From contig JAEYRN010000051.1 of assembly GCA_023435565.1 (NCBI GenBank), positions 1-64,000 of the forward strand: a stretch of DNA of 64,000 nt, read 5' to 3'. Position numbers and translations under genes: made by a program. Below, piece by piece: positions 7,347 through 17,244 of this stretch; within the stretch, counting starts at the first letter, position 1, and each line of letters begins with the position of its first letter. Origin of the DNA: Bacillota bacterium (GTDB lineage Bacteria; Bacillota; UBA4882; UBA8346). The notes under the pieces are model-generated. The model had not been told where the DNA came from. It saw nothing but the letters and a program-made list of their open reading frames with translations, and did not search any database.

Positions 7347-10300
7347 TCACACTCTCCTCGATTAATTGTTTGGAATCGAATGCCTTTACACATGCCTTAT
7401 CTTCGCCACGAATAACACATAGATTCCGATCCACCAAAGGCGCTACATCTCCTATTTTTTCGGGTGGCGCCGATAGGACGGCTTGAAGACTAAAACGTCT
7501 TAATAATTTAATGCTTTCTTGGATCCTCTCACTATCCATCTTACTGAAAGCTTCGTCAAAAATTATTAAACGCATGGTATTACCCGCTTCATTCTTTTGC
7601 CTGATTCTATACAATTGAGCAAATGATGCCAAAACTGTAATATAAAACGGTGTCTGAGTTTCTCCCCCCGATTTTTTAAGCAATGTTTTGGAGAGACGTT
7701 GAATTCGGTCCTTCTCATCCGTAACAATTAAATCAAAATTCAGATAAGTTTTATAATCCGTAAACCGTTTAATATTTTTTTCAAGCTCAACCCTAGCGTC
7801 CGCATTTAATTCGGAATCAATATCGATAATTTGTCTGAATAATTCATCAATAGCGTCGCGGTGCTTGTCTCGGAATACTTGAGAATAAACATTATAACCC
7901 TCCAGAAGCATTTCGTCGGTTATCATATCATAATATCGTTTATATTCCGGTTTAGGGTTAACTGCAAAACGGTAGCGGTCGCTTCCAAAAGTGCTCTCCT
8001 TTAAAGCGGCGTTTAGCTCATCGATTTGCGTCTTTACGGTATCGATATTCATCTTCAATTTAGCCAAAAAGTCGTCACGGAATTGTTCTGAGGCCTTTTC
8101 TTGGGCATCTTGAATCTGTTTTTTATATTCAGGCAACTTAACATCTTTTAATTCAGTCAATTCCTTTTGGTAAGGAGTATTATCGGAACTATTGATATCG
8201 TAAGACATTTTATAATCCCGGTTATAGTCGGAACGTGCCGTGGTTAAATCCTCGTTTTTCTTTCGAGCTTGGTTTTCCGTCCTGGCCAATTGTGAAGCAA
8301 AATTATCATAGACCTCAGTTGCGGACTTTCTATTAGATAGTTCCCTTAAAAATCGGGGTTCACCCTTTTGGTGTATCCACTCAGCTGAATATTTTTCGTT
8401 AATTTTTTGCCGCCAATTATCAATATTACCTTTTTCGACAGGGATCTCATTGTTTTTTATTAGCTTATTTGTTTCCTCAAGTCCCCCGAGTTTTTTAATT
8501 TGTTTTTTCTCATCATCTTCAAGCTCTCGTATTTTTCCTTCCAATTCACTAATTTGACTGTCTATCTTTAGTAACCATGACAAATCCAACGCTCCAAGTT
8601 CTTTTATGACAGCCTGAATCTCCCGCTCTTTCTCCGGTATTAATTCGGCATTTTTGATCACTTGTATGGTACTTTCGGCTTCATTGGCATTCATTATTTC
8701 CATGCCAAGTATTACTTTTAAAAATGCTAAATTTGTTTCACATATGGTGAAATCATAGTTTAAAGCGTTAAGTTCCGTATGTTTAGCCTTAATTTGTTCC
8801 TCAATAGCTTTCCGTCCAATATAAGGAGTTTTCCACCTGTCTGGATTTAAATGTCTAGCTACATAATTTTGATAGAGCATACAACTGTCGGTAATCGCTC
8901 TCTCATACTCCCTTAATCGTTCCACTTGATCACATTTCATTAAACGGCCCATAATATGATCAATAAATAATCGGGCATATTTGTTATCAGTTATAACCTC
9001 CTCAGCCAAACTTCCCTGATCCCGATATGACTTAATTGCGGCAATTTTCCCGGTATCCACAAGTCCCCAATCATAATAACCTTTTTCAAACTTAAGCCCA
9101 TCATATACTTTTAAAGCATCCACAAAATATTCCGGCTCGATAATCAGATAGAACTTTTGGGAATGTAAATAGCCTTCTATCGCCTTACTCCAACGCAGAT
9201 CACGGATTTCAAGTAAATCCGCTAAGATATTAACTGCCACCGGCTTCCCGTATTTATTTTTTAATGAATCACTGATATCCTGTTTTAACTCCAATAACTT
9301 TGGATGATAAGGTTTTACGCCCTTTTCCAGGTCATTTAACTGTCTAGTTATTTCATTCCGTTTTTGTTCAATTTCATTTTTAAGATTTCTAATGGTATGA
9401 TTGATCCCGGAGGAAATATCCTTAAAACTGGCAATATGATTTCTAATTGCATCGAAACCGGTATTGATAACTTCTCCAAGTTTGTTTCCATCAGTATCAA
9501 TTAAATTTTCAGCATATGATAAGGTATCATTGGCAGATTCACAAAGCTTTTTCCAATCCTTAGGTAAATTATTCATCTGAAAACAACCGGATTTTCCCGG
9601 ATCAAATTCCCGATGTATAATGATTCTTTTCGCGGACTCACGCCACATTAAACCATATTTTCTGATATTATCCACGGTATTTTTTAGAGCATCTTTAAGA
9701 TTATTAAGCTCACCTTCCAGGTTGTTCTTTTTCGATTGAAGTTTATCTAATGTGGTATTAATATCTGAAGCCAACTTATCCGCAGTCAGTTGATCCTTTT
9801 CTGTTTTAAACTCTTCTTTGGTGACTGCACATTTAGCTTGAGAAACTGATAATTGAGCAATTTCCTCATTATTCTTTCCAATCGTTTCATTCAATGCCTT
9901 GAGCCGGTCCAACGCCGACTGGTGCTGAGATCTATCGATGATATAGCGTTGTTCCTCCAATCTCTGGCTTTCCTCTATATATGCTTTATATTTTAAAGCG
10001 ATATTCTCTAACGCTAAAATTCGGGCTTCCATTAAATTCGAATCGTATTCAAGCCTCTTATAATACCTGATATTATCTTGCATTAAGCTAATATCAATCG
10101 GGTTTTTAACTTCGCAAACATGTTCAGTAATAAAATGCTCAATATCCACTACCGGAGAAAACGGCACCGCTTTCTTAAAAAGACTGAAATATCTGTTTTT
10201 CAATCCTCCCAGTTTTCCCTTGAGTACCTCTTGATAACCCCGGTTAGTTTCCGGAAAATCAAACCTGCCTTTTTTATAATTTTGGTTTATATAATTTCGC

Positions 10301-10752
10301 AAGTCCCGATACGACATAGGAATCTTATTTACAATAAACCTATTTTCAGGTATCTCCGAGTCCAGTGTAAAAAACCGATGCTCTTCACTACCGTCGTCAT
10401 AACAATCAAAAACAATGCCCAATGTGAAATAAGCATTTTTACTATCATCAAAAAATTCAAGCGCAATGTAACTGGAAAACCTGCTCTCCCGTAAATAATT
10501 GAATCCCACACCACCATCATCGCCTATTTCACCACGTAAATATCCTTTTAAGGTTCTGGCGGATTTTTCATTTGCCGCTTTATTAAAATAATGGCCGGTA
10601 GTATCGCCCAAAAGTAAAAGTTGCATGGCGTCGATGATCGTCGACTTTCCGGCTTTATTCTTTCCAGTAAGAAAATTTATTTCTTCAAATTCGATCATTT
10701 CATTCCAGAAATAATACCAATTAATGAGGAGTAATCTTTTAAGCAGCTTCAT
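7336..10752 (-). CDS. jetC: Wadjet subunit JetC, SMC-like ATPase
   Basis: An 1138-residue SMC/MukB-type motor that extrudes DNA loops and so distinguishes small circular DNA from the chromosome (family knowledge). The Walker A GKNKAGKST lies at residues 30-38, the ABC signature KSGGETQTP near 1027-1034, and Walker B LIIFDEAF with a D-loop SKMD near 1062-1073. Between these are two long coiled-coil stretches (about 250-480 and 640-960) around a hinge region. The start at 10752 overlaps the jetB stop in an ATGA arrangement with GGGGAGGA upstream. All ATPase motifs look intact. Confidence 0.92.
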   Translation of the reverse strand: MKLLKRLLLINWYYFWNEMIEFEEINFLTGKNKAGKSTIIDAMQLLLLGDTTGHYFNKAANEKSARTLKGYLRGEIGDDGGVGFNYLRESRFSSYIALEFFDDSKNAYFTLGIVFDCYDDGSEEHRFFTLDSEIPENRFIVNKIPMSYRDLRNYINQNYKKGRFDFPETNRGYQEVLKGKLGGLKNRYFSLFKKAVPFSPVVDIEHFITEHVCEVKNPIDISLMQDNIRYYKRLEYDSNLMEARILALENIALKYKAYIEESQRLEEQRYIIDRSQHQSALDRLKALNETIGKNNEEIAQLSVSQAKCAVTKEEFKTEKDQLTADKLASDINTTLDKLQSKKNNLEGELNNLKDALKNTVDNIRKYGLMWRESAKRIIIHREFDPGKSGCFQMNNLPKDWKKLCESANDTLSYAENLIDTDGNKLGEVINTGFDAIRNHIASFKDISSGINHTIRNLKNEIEQKRNEITRQLNDLEKGVKPYHPKLLELKQDISDSLKNKYGKPVAVNILADLLEIRDLRWSKAIEGYLHSQKFYLIIEPEYFVDALKVYDGLKFEKGYYDWGLVDTGKIAAIKSYRDQGSLAEEVITDNKYARLFIDHIMGRLMKCDQVERLREYERAITDSCMLYQNYVARHLNPDRWKTPYIGRKAIEEQIKAKHTELNALNYDFTICETNLAFLKVILGMEIMNANEAESTIQVIKNAELIPEKEREIQAVIKELGALDLSWLLKIDSQISELEGKIRELEDDEKKQIKKLGGLEETNKLIKNNEIPVEKGNIDNWRQKINEKYSAEWIHQKGEPRFLRELSNRKSATEVYDNFASQLARTENQARKKNEDLTTARSDYNRDYKMSYDINSSDNTPYQKELTELKDVKLPEYKKQIQDAQEKASEQFRDDFLAKLKMNIDTVKTQIDELNAALKESTFGSDRYRFAVNPKPEYKRYYDMITDEMLLEGYNVYSQVFRDKHRDAIDELFRQIIDIDSELNADARVELEKNIKRFTDYKTYLNFDLIVTDEKDRIQRLSKTLLKKSGGETQTPFYITVLASFAQLYRIRQKNEAGNTMRLIIFDEAFSKMDSERIQESIKLLRRFSLQAVLSAPPEKIGDVAPLVDRNLCVIRGEDKACVKAFDSKQLIEESVNGL

Positions 10753-11420
10753 ATAGCGCCATCCTCCCCTCTTAGTACTTCTTCCGTCGCCGCAGCGGCT
10801 TCCGTTACCTCTGAATCAACCTGATCATCTTTAGCGTCATACATCTCAGATAACTTGCTAATCCTTTCGTTTGTTACAATAAACAAGATTGATGGTAGAA
10901 TTAATAATTTAGATTCGGCATCTTCCCAGGAACCTACTATTTTTTGAATAACACGATAATTATCAAGCTGACGAAAAGCCTCACTCAGGTCTTTATCGGA
11001 CGGTTTCTTTTTAATCAAGCCGAGGGTAATCATTTTATGAACCGTATTGGCTACTGTTGTCAAAATTTCATTGCGTAACGCCACTTTTTCTCTTTCCTCT
11101 TCAAAGATTAAACGAAGCGTATAAAGAATTAAGGTGGTATTTCGATCCAGCCTTACCCGATTATACTCGTAAACATTGGTAAGAGAAATCACTCCATAGT
11201 TACTGTCTTTTTGGAGCGCCCATCCGCCAAAACTTAGATATTCCATAAATAATTCGAAATTTCTTTCGACAAAACGGTATTCCGGGTTGACTATCATGAG
11301 ACTTTCTTTGGTATCATAGATATCTCTAATCAAGAAAGTATGTGAAAGCAAAGAACTTAGCAATCTTCTAAATTCTTCTTTCTCCGAATTGGTTAATCTC
11401 TCATATAACTCAAGCCACAT
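10749..11420 (-). CDS. jetB: Wadjet subunit JetB (DUF4194), MukE-like
   Basis: A 223-residue protein of the DUF4194 class, the MukE-like accessory that bridges JetA and the JetC ATPase heads. It shows the usual winged-helix content with an acidic, alanine-rich tail (about residues 198-223) that is probably disordered. Identification rests on its position between JetA and JetC, its size and its sequence pattern; no catalytic residues are expected. It starts 3 bases after the jetA stop and overlaps jetC by 4, so stoichiometric co-translation is likely. Confidence 0.85.
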   Translation of the reverse strand: MWLELYERLTNSEKEEFRRLLSSLLSHTFLIRDIYDTKESLMIVNPEYRFVERNFELFMEYLSFGGWALQKDSNYGVISLTNVYEYNRVRLDRNTTLILYTLRLIFEEEREKVALRNEILTTVANTVHKMITLGLIKKKPSDKDLSEAFRQLDNYRVIQKIVGSWEDAESKLLILPSILFIVTNERISKLSEMYDAKDDQVDSEVTEAAAATEEVLRGEDGAI

Positions 11421-11423
11421 ATA

Positions 11424-12839
11424 TTACTTTTCCTTTCGAATAAATCTCATTTCCGGAACCCGGTAACCATTATTCTCGATATAGCCTTCATTAAATTCCA
11501 CTTGGTAAAAAACATTCTTTTCGCCACTTTTTAAAGTCCCGAGCATCAATAAAATAAAAGATTCATCGTCGGGTAATGGTATCTCCCGGCTTGTTACAAC
11601 GCTAATACCAGCCATGGCGGATGTCATAAACTGAAGTATTCTGGCGTGGCTATAACTCTTTTTCGCTTTTTCCAGAAACTCCGCTAAAGCATTTTCTCCT
11701 TCTTCATTTATAGAGTTTGTTATCTCTAAAGGTTTCCCTTCTTTTTTCATACTCTTGGCCGCTCTGATAAAAAGCGATTTCTCATCAAGATAACCTTGGC
11801 GGAATAATTCCACGGCATTGGCTAACTGACCGATTAAAATATTCTGCTTGTCCGGGAGACTAATTGAAATCTGGGTCAATAAATCCACGATTTTTCCTTT
11901 GATACTCCGGTCGGAATTTAAGAGATAACGCATTTTTTCAATTGAAGCTCTAGTATAGGCCGAATTCTTTCGATCGATCTCCTCAAGCATCTCTTCAAGC
12001 CGTTCATACGTATCCGAAATTTCACCAATCTTCAAGATGATATCTTCGTTGGCTTCGGATTTGGTTTTATATTTGCCCCGAATTATTGCCTGATCGCTAA
12101 TTCGTTCTCTTAAATTATAATCCGCCAACCATTCGCTTAAAATCCTCATAATCGGCCCTTTAAAACGCGGTACCGAGTCAAAAGTTTTTAAAGGGTGATA
12201 GATCCGGTCCATAATCAAGTTTTTGTACTCGTCAAAATGCCCTTTAAGGACGTCATTAACGGTTACATATTCATTCAGAGCTTGATGGTAACGGCGAATA
12301 TTGTTATGGAGCGTTTTTAATTCATCTACCAACTGGACTGTCTTATCATAGGCGTTCATTAACGCTGTATACATATAATCATCCCGCTCCTGATCGGCGG
12401 TTTTAAGATCCGAATAGGTTGAATATACATAGGAGTTGTATTCTTTGACGCTCTCATCCGTAAATGAAAATAAAAGATTGATTAGCTTGACGGAATAATC
12501 GGGTAGGGTGATATTTTCCTCAAACGAATCAATCTGATATTCAACATCGATCCAGCCGGTTTCTTTTAGCCTTCGTAAAATAAGATGGGCTCTGGATGAG
12601 AGAGTAGTACCTTTTTCTTCTCCGGAAACATCGCCTTCGGTCTCTTCCTCTGATAAGTCGATTTCATACATTTTTTCATCCAAATTAGCAATTAACATGG
12701 AGGCGAGATCAGATTTCCGGATGGTCATTTCCTGTTTGAAGGCTTTCCGTAGAACAAACAAAGCCTCTGTATAAATCTCTTTGTTTTTTGAGGCGAGAAT
12801 TGAAAATAGATTTTGAGGGAGGATTTCAAATAGTTTCAT
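11424..12839 (-). CDS. jetA: Wadjet subunit JetA (DUF5716-like), MukF-like kleisin
   Basis: The kleisin-like subunit of the Wadjet complex that holds the JetC heads. The start is taken at 12839, where the protein begins MKLFEILPQNLFSILASKN, the usual family N-terminus; the longer open frame adds 34 residues that overlap the preceding gene and look non-homologous. AGGGA lies upstream. The protein (471 residues) is helical with coiled segments around residues 140-190 and 270-320. The DUF5716 type of JetA is the form found in the non-type-I Wadjet loci; I did not assign a subtype. The operon order A-B-C-D is complete. Confidence 0.85.
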   Translation of the reverse strand: MKLFEILPQNLFSILASKNKEIYTEALFVLRKAFKQEMTIRKSDLASMLIANLDEKMYEIDLSEEETEGDVSGEEKGTTLSSRAHLILRRLKETGWIDVEYQIDSFEENITLPDYSVKLINLLFSFTDESVKEYNSYVYSTYSDLKTADQERDDYMYTALMNAYDKTVQLVDELKTLHNNIRRYHQALNEYVTVNDVLKGHFDEYKNLIMDRIYHPLKTFDSVPRFKGPIMRILSEWLADYNLRERISDQAIIRGKYKTKSEANEDIILKIGEISDTYERLEEMLEEIDRKNSAYTRASIEKMRYLLNSDRSIKGKIVDLLTQISISLPDKQNILIGQLANAVELFRQGYLDEKSLFIRAAKSMKKEGKPLEITNSINEEGENALAEFLEKAKKSYSHARILQFMTSAMAGISVVTSREIPLPDDESFILLMLGTLKSGEKNVFYQVEFNEGYIENNGYRVPEMRFIRKEK

Positions 12840-12882
12840 TATATAGTTCCCTATGAAAATATTAATCTTTATATACTCATTA

Positions 12883-14043
12883 TTATGTGGAAATCTTTTG
12901 GCGCAAAATAACTGCTTTAAATTGATTACCGTCTCGATCATCTACAAAATCTATATTGGGGTATGCTTTTAATGCCCTAATAATCCCACTTCCAAGGCCA
13001 CGATAAGGAAGAATTTTAGTAGCGTATGAGGCAAGGATTGGATTACGGATATTAGAGTTACCATTTTTAATATTCTCAATAGTTAGATTATTTGGCAAAT
13101 GCCCTGGGCTTATAATTTCCACGCGATCTTCAAAAACAAATATTCTAACTGGTGCCGACACAAAATAATCTCTGTGGATTAACGCATTGGCTATTAACTC
13201 TTCAAATACAATTCTCGGAATTTCCGGTTCTCCAAGTGAATTAATTCCTTGTCCTTTTTGAATGCTTTTTATATTACCAAGAATAAAACTCATGCATTTA
13301 TGAAAAACGTCAGATATTTTCCCTGTTATATCTTGACTATCAATATAGTTTTCTTCATTAATCTCTATTCCAGGGTAAGATACAGCTTTCACAACAAAGA
13401 CAGGTAATCTAATGCTCGGATTCTTGGCAAAAAGTAAAGCTCCACTTATATTAAAAACTCCTTTCTTCATTAAATTCATATTTTCTAAGAGAACCGGTAA
13501 AGCTAGACCCTGCTTATCGGCAGATTCACCGAAGTTTTTACTGAAAAAATCTTTAAAATAATCAATATCCAAATCGGCAGCTGTTAATCCTTTTGCAGGA
13601 ATTTCATCTCCATGAATCAGACCCGCGCTCTGGAATAATCTTTGTATTTCTTCGCGAGAAGTAACTTTACGCTTATCGGAACCACTTTTTACCCATATGG
13701 TTCCGCTATTATCCATATATGGTTTGCTCACCCCTTCGGGCACTGAAACAATCATAACAAGCCCCCCATCCACCAAAATATTTTCCGTTTGTGGATTAAC
13801 TGAAGGATGCACAGATTGAGAAGCAGTATTAGATACTAATTGATTTAAACGATTCATATCTTCGCGAGTAAGTCCCGCAAACGAGCCATCATCACTAACA
13901 CCGATATATATCATTCCACCTCCGGAATTGCTAAACGCTACGATCTCAGCCGCAAGTGAATTAGGATTAGTAAAATTCGCTTTGAATTGGTGCTTTCCAT
14001 CTTCACCTCTAGCGATTATCTCTAAAAGTTGCGTGGTTTCCAT
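12883..14043 (-). CDS. AlbA_2/Schlafen-type DNA-binding ATPase (RecG-like)
   Basis: A 386-residue protein with an N-terminal AlbA_2 (divergent AAA_4) domain: HQFKANFTNPNSLAAEIVAFSNSGGGMIYIGVSDDG at residues 18-53 is characteristic. After a linker there is a C-terminal GHKL-like HATPase segment with EELIANALIHRDY (about 283-295), ISPGHLPNN and the glycine-rich YRGLGSGIIRAL. Related proteins are annotated as transcriptional regulators or as RecG-related, and several take part in phage defence. It overlaps the upstream PHP-SMC gene by 22 bases and lies 43 bases before jetA, so it may be expressed with both. AAGGAGG precedes the start. Confidence 0.8.
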   Translation of the reverse strand: METTQLLEIIARGEDGKHQFKANFTNPNSLAAEIVAFSNSGGGMIYIGVSDDGSFAGLTREDMNRLNQLVSNTASQSVHPSVNPQTENILVDGGLVMIVSVPEGVSKPYMDNSGTIWVKSGSDKRKVTSREEIQRLFQSAGLIHGDEIPAKGLTAADLDIDYFKDFFSKNFGESADKQGLALPVLLENMNLMKKGVFNISGALLFAKNPSIRLPVFVVKAVSYPGIEINEENYIDSQDITGKISDVFHKCMSFILGNIKSIQKGQGINSLGEPEIPRIVFEELIANALIHRDYFVSAPVRIFVFEDRVEIISPGHLPNNLTIENIKNGNSNIRNPILASYATKILPYRGLGSGIIRALKAYPNIDFVDDRDGNQFKAVILRQKIST

Positions 14044-16679
14044 ATCTCGTATATCCTCCTTCTTTGTTTAAAGGCCTCTTCTCCACCTTCCATAATATCT
14101 ACTATTTCCTGTTGAAGATCTGGACAATCGATACTACCACTAATAACATCAATATTATCATCTGAGTAAGTACAGGAAATAATCTGTTCTGCATCCCCAA
14201 GTACTGGAAAGTTAGCGTTATGAGTAACAAAAATAAACTGAGTCTTTGGCTTCAAACTACAAATTAATTTAATTACATCCTCATAAATTGTCTGATTATC
14301 CAGATCATCTTCTGGTTGATCAATGATAATAACATCATTATCTTGCTGGCTTAAGATAAAAAGAATAAGTGCCGAAGCTCTTTGACCTAATGAATGGTGT
14401 TTTAATTCCTTATCGCGATATTCGATTATAAAGCGATTAGGAACTTGCCATGTTAATAAAGCAGAAAGATTATTAATAAAATATTCCTCGAAAATCTGTT
14501 GGACAGCTCCGCCGATAATTGTTTTAGTTCTTTCAAAATCCCTAAACATTGCTATAAAATCAGGGAAATCGTCAGCTAAAGATGTAAAAGTAAGTTCACG
14601 AATTCGACTACCTCTAAAAATGTCTTTCATATAGCTGACAAAAGCCTCTTTATTTGCTTTAAATTCCGCTTTAATCCTAAGAGAAGAATGACTTTGAGTA
14701 ACTTTATCCAATTCCACTTGAATTGCCTTATATTCCTCATGCCAAAGCTCATTAAGTTTGGCCAAATCCTGTAATAGATTTTGTTCAAAAGTAATTCGTT
14801 GGTTTTCTTGCTTCACTAAAGTCTCAAGCATCTGTTTGGTGTGATCGACGGTCATTCGAAGTTGTCGAAATTCATCAGGACGGATGGCTTTTGCACCTGA
14901 GTCTTTTAATTCTTCAGCCAATTTTCTTTCTATTTCAGCGAACTCCTCTTTAAGTCCATCCTTCATTTTTTCAAACTCTTTGACTTTTTCCTGCAATTCG
15001 TTAAGGGTCATTTTCCCATCAGAAAACACTTTTTTTATTCGAATAAAAGATTCAATCAGTTTTTGATAAATTTTAAAGAATGCCTCAAAAAAAGTTTCAT
15101 TTTGTCTTGACTTATAAATTGGTTGATTCTTAAAATCATCTTCATATCGATTAATAAACTCTTCCAACTCAGAAAGACTAGTTTTTACAAAGGAAACAAC
15201 TTGGGAACATTTCCTAGAATCTGTATCAAAGTCTATCTGTTTTTGTAGTTTTTCTTCAACACTATGCTCTTTATAGAAATTTAGCCTGAATTCCGCATCC
15301 TGTTTCTTAGCCTCGTATTCTTTCTTCTTTTCATCCATATTGGATAGTTTTTTTAATTGCTCCACATCATCAGATACTTTTTTACGCTGAAGATCGATAC
15401 GTGATCGAATATCCAATAATTTTTCACCAACAAGCTTTTCAACTAAATCTTTTTCAAAACCTTCTCCCGTGCTGGATAAATCTTTTTGTCCAAAATAAAT
15501 AGGTTTATAAAGGATAGTTTCTCTAATTGAAATACCAGGTTGAAGGATACCATCCACATAAACATCAAGTTTTTCATTTTGAATACGTCGGATTTCATAC
15601 TGCTGTCCTCTTTGATCTATTGCCTGTACAGTAATCTTACCACCGCTTCCAAGTACATGATTGACAAGTTCCCGCTTATAATCCTTGTCTAATGCTTTTT
15701 CACCAAAAGGAATGTCAAGAGCATAGCGAATAGCCTCTAAAATTGAAGATTTACCGCTACCACGAATACCAATAAGTGTGTTCAATTCCGGCGAAAAATT
15801 AATGGTCTTTCCGTTAAGCGCACCTCCATCGAAAGTTACGTTTAGGATATGAGAACGTTCATGCTTTCGAGGTTCAGCGGCTATCCGGTTTATATGATCA
15901 AGTAGGGCATACTTTATTGCCTCAAAAGTAAAATCGCCGATTTTTATATAGCCTTTTTCTCCTTGCCCAATCTGATCAATTGATTTACAATCTGACCCTT
16001 CCACTTCAGCAGGATAGTGTTCCTCAAGCCAACCTTGAACTTTCACTCGGCATTTTCTATTGGGAACATCATGGGTTCTTACCTTTTGAAAAGCTAAAGC
16101 CCTTCTGCGGAAGAATTCATCTCCACCAAGCTCTTGAATTCGCCCACCATCAAGCTCATTCCATAAGCCACTCTTTTCCTCTACATGCGCGAAAATAAGA
16201 AAGAAATCTCTATGATAGTCTTCAAGTTTTTTAATCGTTTCTATCAATCCTAAAGAACTTCGACCATTCTCTTGCTCATACTCATTAGGAGTTTTTCCCG
16301 TAAAGGCGATATTAAGGAATTGATTGATATAATCCTGACCATTTGTAAGCCAGTCATCACTGAACACAATAATTGTATGGATACCGTTAGCTCCATCATT
16401 TACAGAAAGTTCAACTCCAGGGAGGAGAAAAATCTCTTCCTTTATTGCAGTTTTACGTAAAGCTTTGAATTCATTCAAGCCAAATTTGTTATGATTCGAA
16501 ATGACCCCAACTTTAATTCCGGTCTTTTTTATAGCCTGCACATAATTAGAAAAATAATAGTTATCTTCTACTTCACAAGTGAATTCTCGATCTAAATTGG
16601 TATGGAGGTGAAAATCAGCTCGGACCCATGTACTTCCGTATTGAAATAATTTGCAAGAACTATCTCTTGAAAGTGTCAT
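14022..16679 (-). CDS. PHP-domain SMC-like ATPase (TrlF family)
   Basis: An 885-residue fusion of a PHP phosphoesterase domain and an SMC/Rad50-like ATPase. The PHP part starts with ADFHLHTNLD (H24, H26) and continues with SNHNKFG near 61-67 and LPGVEL near 86-91, the usual metal ligands. Walker A GIRGSGKS is at 304-311, coiled coils span about 410-690, and the C-terminal half carries HSLGQRASAL in place of the ABC signature and VIIIDQPEDDLDNQ as Walker B and D-loop. Such two-domain enzymes are candidate nucleases regulated by ATP and DNA ends. GGAGG precedes the ATG at 16679. The paired AlbA_2 gene downstream suggests a two-gene defence unit. Confidence 0.8.
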   Translation of the reverse strand: MTLSRDSSCKLFQYGSTWVRADFHLHTNLDREFTCEVEDNYYFSNYVQAIKKTGIKVGVISNHNKFGLNEFKALRKTAIKEEIFLLPGVELSVNDGANGIHTIIVFSDDWLTNGQDYINQFLNIAFTGKTPNEYEQENGRSSLGLIETIKKLEDYHRDFFLIFAHVEEKSGLWNELDGGRIQELGGDEFFRRRALAFQKVRTHDVPNRKCRVKVQGWLEEHYPAEVEGSDCKSIDQIGQGEKGYIKIGDFTFEAIKYALLDHINRIAAEPRKHERSHILNVTFDGGALNGKTINFSPELNTLIGIRGSGKSSILEAIRYALDIPFGEKALDKDYKRELVNHVLGSGGKITVQAIDQRGQQYEIRRIQNEKLDVYVDGILQPGISIRETILYKPIYFGQKDLSSTGEGFEKDLVEKLVGEKLLDIRSRIDLQRKKVSDDVEQLKKLSNMDEKKKEYEAKKQDAEFRLNFYKEHSVEEKLQKQIDFDTDSRKCSQVVSFVKTSLSELEEFINRYEDDFKNQPIYKSRQNETFFEAFFKIYQKLIESFIRIKKVFSDGKMTLNELQEKVKEFEKMKDGLKEEFAEIERKLAEELKDSGAKAIRPDEFRQLRMTVDHTKQMLETLVKQENQRITFEQNLLQDLAKLNELWHEEYKAIQVELDKVTQSHSSLRIKAEFKANKEAFVSYMKDIFRGSRIRELTFTSLADDFPDFIAMFRDFERTKTIIGGAVQQIFEEYFINNLSALLTWQVPNRFIIEYRDKELKHHSLGQRASALILFILSQQDNDVIIIDQPEDDLDNQTIYEDVIKLICSLKPKTQFIFVTHNANFPVLGDAEQIISCTYSDDNIDVISGSIDCPDLQQEIVDIMEGGEEAFKQRRRIYEIWKPRNF

Positions 16680-16979
16680 AAAAATCCTCCATAATTATTT
16701 TCTTATTTTTGATAACATATAGCATGTAAAACTAACTATAAAAATATTGTCTTTATTATATGCAAACATTCTCTTTACTTTACATTCACTTTACTCATAT
16801 ATCAAAAATTGATTATTTTGTTAAATACCTAAGTAATCCTTTAACAATTCTTTATGTTTTAATAGACTCCTTCTCTATACTAACAACATTGGTACAAAGA
16901 AATCTATATATACTTAAATATCAATATTATTTTTAATGTAAAAAAAAACCAATGAATATTGATCGAGTTAAAGAAACAT
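16680..16979. other. AT-rich intergenic stretch
   Basis: About 300 bases of very AT-rich DNA upstream of the PHP-SMC gene. It must hold the promoter of the defence operon on the minus strand, but I could not pick a convincing -35/-10 pair. No open frame was seen. Confidence 0.3.
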
Positions 16980-17219
16980 TTATTTCTTATCCAACTTGAA
17001 TGTCTCTCCTTCAGATCCCGTACAAGTTGCAAACACACCATATTTTAAGCCATCACCAGCTTCAGCTAAAGATTTCATCTCTTCAATATTATATTTGCCT
17101 GCACTTTCATAAGTATAAAGATATACTGAGCGATTTTTAAATTGCACTCAAATAAAATCAGCTCCTGTTTCATATCCAAGTACATTAGAGTCACCATCAA
17201 TATCCATGTACCGTTTCAT
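16980..17219 (-). pseudogene. Small conserved protein broken by an in-frame TGA
   Basis: From an ATG at 17219 with a strong AAGGGG site, the frame reads MKRYMDIDGDSNVLGYE, then meets TGA at 17150-17148, and continues VQFKNRSVYLYTYESAG and IEEMKSLAEAGDGL to a TAA at 16982-16980. This matches a widespread small protein of about 70-80 residues of unknown role, in which the position of the stop is normally an arginine; CGA to TGA is one transition. The C-terminal 20 residues diverge from the usual end. Both halves are well conserved, so the mutation is recent. Confidence 0.65.
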
Positions 17220-17244
17220 GTTCATTACCCCTTTCTTGTTCTAA

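Noticed and set aside
11424..12941. Longer start for JetA
   Set aside because: The 34 extra residues overlap the AlbA_2 gene and lack the family N-terminus, which begins MKLFEILPQN at 12839.
17148..17150. Selenocysteine codon
   Set aside because: The homologous position appears to be Arg, and no stem-loop resembling a SECIS was noticed; a nonsense mutation is simpler.
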